A stretch of 5,364 bases of DNA from Actinomycetota bacterium. Its GTDB lineage: Bacteria > Actinomycetota > Actinomycetes > S36-B12. Positions within the stretch are counted from its first letter, which is position 1. Each line of letters begins with the position of its first letter. A program made the position numbers and the translations under genes. The notes under the pieces were generated by a model. That model saw only the letters and a list, made by a program, of their open reading frames with translations, had not been told where the DNA came from and ran no database searches. Positions 1 to 5,364 of the stretch are shown one piece after another. The stretch spans positions 7,779-13,142 of the forward strand of contig DMPC01000124.1 in NCBI GenBank assembly GCA_003456155.1, read 5' to 3'.

Positions 1-1746
1 GCCCGGGTACGTGGGAGCTGATCCGCGGACCCGCTCAGCCCACGAGCCCGCACCGAGCTCGTACACCAGTCCATCGGCAGCGCCGACGAGTGTGGGCAGA
101 CCCGGCGCAGCACCCACCGAGACGGGTGCCTCCGGAGCGCCGTTGGGGGTGATCGATCCACGGGCCAGGTCGACGTCGAACACCTGAAGACTGCCAGCAC
201 TCTCGCTGCCCAGGACGGACAGCGTGTCGGCGCTCGACCAGGCGACGTCGACGACCTCCGCGAGTCGGGACTCCACACGCACGGGAGCCTCGAGGCTGAT
301 CCCGGATGCACTCACCGATGAGCGGATGACGCGGGCGAGGAGCAGTTCCGTGCGCGGGCCTCGGCGAACGATGAGGGCGGCCCGGGTGCCGTCACGGGAA
401 GGAATCACCGACCGCAGTTCCGCGCGTCCGGTCAGGCCATCGACCTTGACGGCGCGTGAGGTGCCCCCGGCCGTGACCGACAGCAGCCCCTCGGTCTCGT
501 CGACCACCCACACCGACGATGACCCGTCAAAGGCCAGTGACGTCGCCACGCCCTCGTCGCGAAGGCGGATCATCGTCGCATCGTCCGCCAGCCTGGCCCG
601 CCAGACGAGGCCCTCGGTGTCGATCCCGGCCAGGGAGAGGGAGTCCGGCGCGACCGCGATGTCGATGAGCACGACCTCGCCGAGTCCGGCACCCCCGGGC
701 ACCGATTCGACGCCCTGCGGGTCCAGGGCGACCACGCCCTCGGGGCGGGTGGCATAGCCGCGCGAGCCGACCGGCATCAGGTTGGGGTCGACCGCGGGCC
801 AGGAGTCACGTGGCTGGGGGGTGGCGACGCCGGGCACGCTGAAGAGCTGACCCGCCGCCGTGATCTCCACCGCTTGGACGTCCGGCAGCTGGCGAAGAGT
901 CCACACCAACTGCTGCGACAGCGCCCGACGCGTCTGGTCGTCGGCATCGAGAGCGTTGGCCGTGAGGTCGACCCGGGCGACGCCCGCCTCGATCGGGACC
1001 GCATCGATGTTGAGGTCAACGCCGGGCGGAATCCCGGTGCGGACGGCGGGCTGGAGCCATTGCGTCGGCCCCGTGATGAGCCGACGCACGAGCGTCGTGG
1101 CGAGTCCCGGTCCGATCACCGGGACCATCCGCGGATCGGGAACGAGCATCGTGAAGGTGGGATTGAAGTAGTAGACGTTGAACGACCGGAACGCGCGATC
1201 GACATCGGCCTGCGAGAGCAGCAGGCCCTCCGGGACCCGACTGATGCGCCACTCCCCCTCGACACGCTCGAGGAAGAAGCTGGTGCGCACCTCGGAGCCG
1301 GGCGAGGCCACCGAGTAGCGCCCCGATGACGCGATGGAACCCGCATGCAGTGCCCGGAAGGAGACCGCCGTTCCCATCGATGCGAGTGTGGGGAGCCCCT
1401 CGTAGACCGTGACGCCTGCATTCGTGTCCCAGGTGCGACTCGCCTCCGGGGTCAGGTAGGTCCGCGCCACCGCGTGGTTGCCGTCGAAGGAGGCCGAGGC
1501 GTCGAGGAAGCCCGTCACGATCTCGTCTGCTGTCATGCCGGGTCGAGGCTCGCGCGCGATGACGCGGATGAACTGGTCCTCCGGGTCGACTCCGACCTGC
1601 TCGCCCTGCTCGATGGGCCCGGAGGTAGGCACCTGGGCGGTGAAGGAGGCGGACAAGGAGCCGCAGCCGGCCAGCAGGGCGGCGGTCACCAGGAGGGCGC
1701 TGACGAGCTGGGCTCGTCGAGAGGCGTGACGTCCCGCATTCCTCAT
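1..1746 (-). CDS. lpqB: LpqB, lipoprotein partner of the MtrAB two-component system (3' end cut by window edge)
   Basis: Accessory lipoprotein of the MtrB kinase. In mycobacteria LpqB contacts the extracytoplasmic part of MtrB and affects MtrA phosphorylation, with effects on replication and the cell envelope. The reading frame is open from ATG 1746 to base 1 (582 codons) with no stop. The M. tuberculosis protein is about the same length, so only the last residue or so and the stop should be missing; the visible end reads APTYPG. Residues 1-28 form a lipoprotein signal peptide: basic N-terminus (RHASRR), hydrophobic core and lipobox LAGC with the lipidated Cys at 28. VPTSGPI (39-45) starts the mature N-terminal domain. 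A GerMN-type domain covers about 195-300, with ITGP at 224-227 and VDLT at 259-262. A beta-propeller-like region follows from about 310 to the end. The ATG overlaps the mtrB stop as ATGA, and GAGGGG (1762-1757) is a plausible ribosome site about ten bases upstream. Family call is firm; domain edges are estimates. Confidence 0.95.
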   Translation of the reverse strand, partial: MRNAGRHASRRAQLVSALLVTAALLAGCGSLSASFTAQVPTSGPIEQGEQVGVDPEDQFIRVIAREPRPGMTADEIVTGFLDASASFDGNHAVARTYLTPEASRTWDTNAGVTVYEGLPTLASMGTAVSFRALHAGSIASSGRYSVASPGSEVRTSFFLERVEGEWRISRVPEGLLLSQADVDRAFRSFNVYYFNPTFTMLVPDPRMVPVIGPGLATTLVRRLITGPTQWLQPAVRTGIPPGVDLNIDAVPIEAGVARVDLTANALDADDQTRRALSQQLVWTLRQLPDVQAVEITAAGQLFSVPGVATPQPRDSWPAVDPNLMPVGSRGYATRPEGVVALDPQGVESVPGGAGLGEVVLIDIAVAPDSLSLAGIDTEGLVWRARLADDATMIRLRDEGVATSLAFDGSSSVWVVDETEGLLSVTAGGTSRAVKVDGLTGRAELRSVIPSRDGTRAALIVRRGPRTELLLARVIRSSVSASGISLEAPVRVESRLAEVVDVAWSSADTLSVLGSESAGSLQVFDVDLARGSITPNGAPEAPVSVGAAPGLPTLVGAADGLVYELGAGSWAERVRGSAPTYPG

Positions 1747-3482
1747 GACGGGTCCGCCCCTCGGATGACGAAGCGGGCGGCAGCGCTCGGGCCACCCCGA
1801 TCCGACGCTGCGTCCACGGACGGGACCTGCCCCTCGGGTGCAGGGTCGAGACCCACCTCCTGAACCCCGGAGGCGTCAGGCACCTCGGGCGCATAGTCGT
1901 CCGCGCTCGGCTCGAGGGGCAGCGGTGACTCCGCGAAGGAGGCCAGTCGATGCCGCGGCAGCGTCAGGCGGAAGCAGGCCCCCCTGCCGGGCTCGCCCCA
2001 CGCCTCCAGCCAGCCGCCGTGCAGTCGGGCATCCTCGAGGGAGATCGCCAGTCCGAGCCCAGTGCCGCCCGTCGTCCTGGCCCGCGCCGGGTCCGCCCGC
2101 CAGAATCGATTGAAGACGAGACTGGATTCACCCGGCCGAAGCCCCACACCGAAGTCGCGAACGGTGACGGCCGCGGCCTCATCGTTCTGCGCGATGCGGA
2201 CGTCCACGCCACGCAGATCGCCGTGCTCGATCGCGTTCTCGAGCAGGTTGCGCACGATGCGGTCGACCCGGCGCTGGTCGCACATCACGATGCACTCGCG
2301 CTCGGCCGTCACGAGGCGCATGTCGAGGCCGGCACGGTCCGCGAGTGGCGCTGCGGAATCAATGGCGCGCTGCACCAGGCCGACGAGATCCACTCGGTCA
2401 TCGTCGAGGACCGCCGCACCCGCATCGAAGCGAGAGATCTCCAGCAGGTCGGCAAGGAGCGCCTCGAACCGGTCGAGCTGGTTCTGCAGGAGTTCGACCG
2501 CCCGCTCAGTTGGAGCATCGAGCTGCTCACGATCCTCGTACACCACATCAGCGGCCATCCGGATGGTCGTCAGGGGTGTGCGCAGCTCGTGCGAGACGTC
2601 GGAGACGAACCTCTGCTGCACGCGGGAGAGATCCTCCAACTGCCGGATCTGGCTGGCCAGGCTGGCCGCCATCGCATTGAAGGATGTCGCCAGGCGCGCA
2701 AGGTCGTCCGTCCCGCGGACGGGCATGCGCTCGGAGAGGTTTCCGTCGGCGAGCCGGACGGCGGTGCGGGAGGCGGCCCGGACGGGGACGACGACCTGCC
2801 GGGTCACCAGCCAGGCGACGCCCGCGACGAGCAGGAGGAGGAGCAGTCCCGTCACGATGACCGCCGACCGGACGAGGTCGAGGGTCTCCTGCTCCTGGGT
2901 GAGGGGGAAGAGGTAGTAGAGCTCGTAGGGGCCCACGGTGGGGACCACGAGTGGGGCGCCCACGATGAGCCCGGGAGTGCTGCGCCCGTCGAGGAACAGG
3001 ATGTCGGTGTAGGTCCATGACTGGCGCCCGGAGCTGGCCACAGCCGCGCGCAGGGCGGGGGGCACCGAGCCCTCCGAAACGAGGTTCGTGCCGCGCTCCG
3101 GTGCGTCGGCGATCGCCTCCGACGACAGGAGCAGGACATCGAAGGTCGCCGGGGATCCCGCGCGCGTGGCCAGCGCACTCACGACGCTGTCGACGATCCG
3201 GGCCGGGGCGGGGGTCGACGGCCCCGTATCCGCCGCATCAAGAATGCGCCGTGCCTCGCCGAGCCCCGCGGTGGCCTCGCCGACGGAGATGCGCTCCTTC
3301 GCGTCCAGCAGGCCGGTCGTGACACGCGAGAGCAGCGAGAGTCCCAGGACCCCGACGACGATGAGGGAGAGCGCAAGGGTCGTCAGCGTGACACGCAGCC
3401 ACAGCGACCGCCGCCAGATGCGCCGGATCCCGCGCGGCACGGCGAGCAGGACGCGCGAGGTGGCGCTCAGCAGACGGGACAT
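1743..3482 (-). CDS. mtrB: MtrB, membrane sensor histidine kinase
   Basis: Sensor kinase that autophosphorylates on histidine and passes the phosphate to MtrA; in mycobacteria it acts at septa and poles in cell-wall and division control. The 579 residues compare with about 567 in M. tuberculosis. Order: basic cytoplasmic start; TM1 about 29-51; extracytoplasmic sensor about 52-205, including ELYYLFPL, conserved in the family; TM2 about 206-226; HAMP about 227-280, with SERMPVRG; HisKA with phosphoacceptor His298 in SHELRTPL; ATPase domain with N box RNLLENAIEHG (411-421), G1 DFGVGL (443-448), F box FNRFW (457-461) and G2 GGTGLGLAI (472-480). The signature EAWGEPGRGACFRLTLP is near identical to mycobacterial MtrB. 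Residues after about 512 form a Pro- and acid-rich, probably disordered tail. It begins 21 bases after the mtrA stop with no good Shine-Dalgarno, and its stop overlaps the lpqB start, suggesting one translationally coupled operon. Confidence 0.97.
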   Translation of the reverse strand: MSRLLSATSRVLLAVPRGIRRIWRRSLWLRVTLTTLALSLIVVGVLGLSLLSRVTTGLLDAKERISVGEATAGLGEARRILDAADTGPSTPAPARIVDSVVSALATRAGSPATFDVLLLSSEAIADAPERGTNLVSEGSVPPALRAAVASSGRQSWTYTDILFLDGRSTPGLIVGAPLVVPTVGPYELYYLFPLTQEQETLDLVRSAVIVTGLLLLLLVAGVAWLVTRQVVVPVRAASRTAVRLADGNLSERMPVRGTDDLARLATSFNAMAASLASQIRQLEDLSRVQQRFVSDVSHELRTPLTTIRMAADVVYEDREQLDAPTERAVELLQNQLDRFEALLADLLEISRFDAGAAVLDDDRVDLVGLVQRAIDSAAPLADRAGLDMRLVTAERECIVMCDQRRVDRIVRNLLENAIEHGDLRGVDVRIAQNDEAAAVTVRDFGVGLRPGESSLVFNRFWRADPARARTTGGTGLGLAISLEDARLHGGWLEAWGEPGRGACFRLTLPRHRLASFAESPLPLEPSADDYAPEVPDASGVQEVGLDPAPEGQVPSVDAASDRGGPSAAARFVIRGADPS

Positions 3483-3497
3483 GGTGCGCTGGTCAGG

Positions 3498-3515
3498 GGC
3501 CCGCTAGGCCGGGCC
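3498..3515 (-). other. Six-base-pair GC hairpin spanning the mtrA stop codon
   Basis: GGCCCG at 3498-3503 and CGGGCC at 3510-3515 are perfect inverted repeats around a six-base loop that contains the mtrA stop codon (3504-3506). In the minus-strand transcript the stem would end 15 bases before the mtrB ATG, close to the usual ribosome-binding zone. No U-run follows, so this is not an intrinsic terminator. It could slow translation of mtrB relative to mtrA, but GC-only short stems also arise by chance in DNA of this composition. Confidence 0.3.
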
Positions 3516-4211
3516 GGCCTTGTACCCGACGCCCCGCACGGTCAGAACGATCTCGGGCGTCTCCGGATCCCGCTCGACCTTCGCGCGCAGACGCTGCACG
3601 TGGACGTTCACGAGCCGCGTGTCGGCCGAGTGCCGATACCCCCACACCTCCTGAAGCAGCACCTCCCGCGTGAAGACCTGGCCGGGCTTGCGGGCGAGGC
3701 AGGCGAGAAGATCGAACTCCAGCGGAGTGAGGGAGAGCACTTCCTGACCCCGACGGACGACGTGTCCGACGATGTCGATGTGCAGGTCGCCGATCGTCAG
3801 CGCCTGAGTGACCGGATCGTCATTGCGTCGGATCCGAGCGCGGATCCGGGCGATGAGCTCCTTCGGCTTGAAGGGCTTGACGATGTAATCGTCCGCTCCC
3901 GACTCGAGTCCGACCACCACGTCGACGGTGTCGCTCTTGGCGGTGAGCATGACGATGGGGGTGCCGGACTCCGCGCGGATGGCCCGGCACACATCGACAC
4001 CATCGCGTCCCGGCAGCATCAGGTCGAGCAGGACGAGATCCGGCTGGGTGCTCCTGAAGGCGTTGACCGCCTCGGCGCCGTCCGAGCAGAACATCGGCTC
4101 GAAGCCCTCGCCACGAAGGACGATGCCCAGCATCTCAGACAATGCCGCATCGTCATCGACGACGAGAACCCGGCCACGGGAGCCGTTGATGCCGCCGGAG
4201 GGGACGCTCAT
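3504..4211 (-). CDS. mtrA: MtrA, OmpR/PhoB-type response regulator
   Basis: DNA-binding response regulator phosphorylated by MtrB. In mycobacteria it controls cell-wall hydrolase, septation and replication-linked genes. The 235 residues compare with 228 in M. tuberculosis. Receiver domain about 13-130: acidic pocket Asp20/Asp21 in VLVVDDD, phosphoacceptor Asp63 in LLDLMLPG, switch Thr90 (MLTAK), Tyr109 in GADDYI and Lys112 in KPFKPKEL. The winged-helix DNA-binding domain, about 140-233, contains LTPLEFDLLACLARKPGQVF, VWGYRH and the recognition-helix segment DTRLVNVHVQRLRAKVE, and ends VRGVGYKAGPA; all closely match mycobacterial MtrA. The frame is open further upstream to an ATG at 4298, but that adds 29 unrelated residues inside the preceding gene; ATG 4211 leaves only a short leader before the receiver fold. 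AGGG lies only two bases before this ATG, so initiation may rely partly on coupling to the upstream gene, whose stop is four bases away. Confidence 0.97.
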   Translation of the reverse strand: MSVPSGGINGSRGRVLVVDDDAALSEMLGIVLRGEGFEPMFCSDGAEAVNAFRSTQPDLVLLDLMLPGRDGVDVCRAIRAESGTPIVMLTAKSDTVDVVVGLESGADDYIVKPFKPKELIARIRARIRRNDDPVTQALTIGDLHIDIVGHVVRRGQEVLSLTPLEFDLLACLARKPGQVFTREVLLQEVWGYRHSADTRLVNVHVQRLRAKVERDPETPEIVLTVRGVGYKAGPA

Positions 4212-4215
4212 GGCC

Positions 4216-4983
4216 CTATGGTGACACGTCGGGCATGCCCACGAGGAGTGCGATCGCACCCGGGGCATTGACGACCCCGTGAGCCAGCATCGCGGCACCC
4301 GTCGAACCGGTCCTCCACCTCACCCAGCCGAGCACCAGACCCGTGGGGAGGAGCACGAGGAATCGCGCCGGTTCGAGGTGGAAACCGGCGAAGACGACCG
4401 CCGTGATGACGATCGTGAAGAAGGCATTCACGCCCCTCTTGCGCAGCGCCGAGAAGAACAGCCCTCGGAAGAAGATCTCCTCGACGACCGGCGCGCCCAC
4501 CATGACCAGCAGGGCGAAGGCGACGATGGCGGCGCGACCCGACTCCGCCTCGAGCTCCTCGGCCGCCTCAGCCGCAGCCGAGGTCAGATCGGGTATGAGG
4601 GCCTGCATGCCGAGCGCGGCCAGCCCCGAGATGATCAGGGCACCGATACCGGCGGCGAGTCCCCAGCCGGTGTCCCGCCAGGTGAGCTGCAGGCCCAGGT
4701 CGATGCGGGCACCGTTGCCGCGCAGCCGGGTGATGAGGATCGGCCAACCGGCGAGGGCCAGCCACGGCACCGTGGTGCCAAGCAGGATGGCGACGCCGAC
4801 CGGCACATCCAGGGTCCACAGCACGAGCGCAGCAACGAGGCCGAGGACCATCGCGCCACCGAGCCCGATCAGAACGTCCCACAGCCCCCATCGCGGTGGG
4901 CGAAGCGACCTGCCCTGGACCTGGGCCTCGATGACGGTCGCGGGGCACCCCGGATAGTCGGGTGGCGCAGGGAGGCGAGGCAC
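4216..4983 (-). CDS. CPBP-family intramembrane metalloprotease homologue
   Basis: A 255-residue polytopic membrane protein with the three conserved motifs of the CPBP (CAAX protease and bacteriocin-processing, Abi) family: EEIFFR with Glu168, Glu169 and Arg173; FAGFH with Phe198 and His202; and AHGVVN with His235 and Asn239. These residues form the predicted active site within the membrane, and all are present, so the protein looks catalytically intact. Hydrophobic segments lie at about 36-58, 62-84, 107-128, 150-167, 187-201, 206-222 and 240-250, so seven or so helices after a Pro-rich cytoplasmic start. An Ala/Glu-rich segment (136-148) precedes the active-site helix. The start is GTG 4983; an in-frame TAG four codons upstream rules out an earlier one. 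It ends four bases before mtrA on the same strand, so cotranscription is likely. The substrate is unknown: family members serve in prenyl-protein processing, bacteriocin immunity or protein maturation, and nothing here decides among these. Confidence 0.9.
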   Translation of the reverse strand: MPRLPAPPDYPGCPATVIEAQVQGRSLRPPRWGLWDVLIGLGGAMVLGLVAALVLWTLDVPVGVAILLGTTVPWLALAGWPILITRLRGNGARIDLGLQLTWRDTGWGLAAGIGALIISGLAALGMQALIPDLTSAAAEAAEELEAESGRAAIVAFALLVMVGAPVVEEIFFRGLFFSALRKRGVNAFFTIVITAVVFAGFHLEPARFLVLLPTGLVLGWVRWRTGSTGAAMLAHGVVNAPGAIALLVGMPDVSP

Positions 4984-4989
4984 CCGCTC

Positions 4990-4995
4990 ACACTA
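4990..4995 (-). promoter_or_regulatory. Putative -10 element (TAGTGT) for the CPBP-mtrA-mtrB-lpqB unit, leaderless
   Basis: On the minus strand TAGTGT matches TANNNT and is followed by six bases (GAGCGG) and then the GTG start at 4983, so transcription would begin at or beside the start codon. The TAG of this hexamer is also the in-frame stop that bars an earlier start. No convincing -35 is seen. GAG in the spacer could instead act as a weak ribosome site if the transcript started further upstream. If real, this promoter could drive all four minus-strand genes. Confidence 0.42.
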
Positions 4996-5041
4996 GGACA
5001 GCCGTGTGCTCAGCGCTCACGCGCCGAGATCGCCATGCCGA

Positions 5042-5047
5042 TACGGT
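5042..5047 (+). promoter_or_regulatory. Putative -10 element (TACGGT) for the small membrane protein, leaderless
   Basis: TACGGT fits the TANNNT consensus of actinobacterial primary-sigma -10 elements. Six bases (CGTTCC) separate it from ATG 5054, which puts the expected transcription start at or next to the A of the start codon. There is no Shine-Dalgarno sequence before this ATG, as expected for a leaderless message. No TTGACA-like -35 is visible at normal spacing. This is an inference from pattern and position only. Confidence 0.45.
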
Positions 5048-5053
5048 CGTTCC

Positions 5054-5364
5054 ATGGCTGCAACTCCTACACCGAGCCGAGGCTCGAAGAACGCCTGGTT
5101 CCGCATGAACGCGCTCAACCGCGCCATCGGTGTCGTGCTGTGCATGGTCGGCGCTGTGTGGTTCCTGCAGGGCATCGGGGTGTCCCAGGGCAGCGACATG
5201 AGCAACAACCCCTGGTGGGCGGTACTGGGGGCCGCCTTCTTCGTCGCCGGCTTCATCGTCCTCTTCCGTGCAAACGTCGCGGCGAAGAAGCTGATCGCCG
5301 ATGAGGAGGAGGCGATCGCCGCTGCATCGTCGGAACCGTCGGGAGACGACAGCCCGGCCGCGCC
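5054..5364 (+). CDS. Small two-helix membrane protein, function unknown (3' end cut by window edge)
   Basis: The frame opens at ATG 5054 and runs without a stop to the right edge (103 codons plus two bases). The N-terminus is short and basic (Arg9, Lys12, Arg17, Arg23). One hydrophobic helix spans about 24-43, then a short polar loop SQGSDMSNNPW (44-54), then a second helix about 55-71, then Arg72 and Lys78-Lys79 and an acidic, Ala/Ser/Pro-rich tail. By the positive-inside rule both ends are cytoplasmic. The pattern W-x-L-Q-G-x-G then G-S-x-M (36-49) resembles, from memory, a group of small uncharacterised actinobacterial membrane proteins; I know no established role. An in-frame ATG at 5105 (Met18) could be the start and would still keep both helices, but the -10-like hexamer six bases before 5054 favours the first ATG. 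It is divergent from the CPBP gene. Missing its C-terminus, so total length is unknown. Confidence 0.75.
   Translation, partial: MAATPTPSRGSKNAWFRMNALNRAIGVVLCMVGAVWFLQGIGVSQGSDMSNNPWWAVLGAAFFVAGFIVLFRANVAAKKLIADEEEAIAAASSEPSGDDSPAA

Noticed and set aside
1016..1894. A 292-codon open frame on the minus strand overlapping lpqB and the 3' end of mtrB
   Set aside because: It is out of frame with both well-supported genes, is Arg/Pro/Ala/Gly-rich low-complexity translation, and has no recognisable domain. It is a by-product of high-GC codon use.
1950..3020. A 356-codon plus-strand open frame opposite mtrB
   Set aside because: It is fully antisense to conserved kinase coding sequence, with no recognisable motif; long antisense frames are common in high-GC genes.
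4219..4230. GTGTCACC on the minus strand just before mtrA as a possible MtrA autoregulatory site
   Set aside because: It only loosely resembles the reported mycobacterial motif (GTCACAGCG-like repeats), lacks a second repeat, and is part of the CPBP coding sequence.
4212..4298. Upstream ATG at 4298 as the mtrA start
   Set aside because: It would add 29 residues unlike any MtrA and overlap the CPBP gene by 83 bases; ATG 4211 gives the normal family length.
5017..5256. A 79-codon minus-strand open frame opposite the small membrane protein
   Set aside because: The plus-strand frame has two clear hydrophobic helices with positive-inside topology and a promoter-like hexamer; the antisense frame has neither.
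4279..5304. A 341-codon plus-strand open frame opposite the CPBP gene and running into the small membrane protein
   Set aside because: It is antisense to a gene with intact catalytic motifs and conflicts with the better frame at 5054; its product is charged and low-complexity.

Overview
The window is high-GC DNA with dense, tightly packed genes, almost certainly from an actinobacterium. It carries the conserved actinobacterial locus mtrA-mtrB-lpqB, a two-component system with its lipoprotein accessory, and the MtrA and MtrB proteins are close in sequence to the mycobacterial ones. The genus cannot be fixed from this stretch alone.

Layout, read in the direction of transcription (minus strand, right to left): a CPBP-family integral membrane protease homologue (4983 to 4216, GTG start); four bases later mtrA, the response regulator (4211 to 3504); 21 bases later mtrB, the sensor histidine kinase (3482 to 1743); and, overlapping its stop by four bases (ATGA), lpqB, a lipoprotein (1746 to the left edge). 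lpqB reads open for 582 codons and its stop lies just outside the window. On the plus strand, divergent from the CPBP gene across a 70-base gap, is a small membrane protein with two predicted transmembrane helices (from 5054). It runs off the right edge.

How the genes work together: MtrB spans the membrane, and in mycobacteria LpqB binds its extracytoplasmic part and tunes phosphorylation of MtrA. MtrA controls genes for cell-wall remodelling, septation and replication initiation. The CPBP protein sits so close to mtrA that it probably shares the transcript. Whether it takes part in the pathway is unknown.

Both divergent genes have a TANNNT -10-like hexamer exactly six bases before the start codon, the arrangement expected for leaderless actinobacterial transcripts. 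No RNA gene, insertion sequence, CRISPR array or clear terminator was seen, and no stretch over 300 bases lacks a gene. I found no convincing new system. The most interesting points are the operon-like CPBP-mtrA junction, the paired leaderless promoters and a small GC hairpin over the mtrA stop codon.
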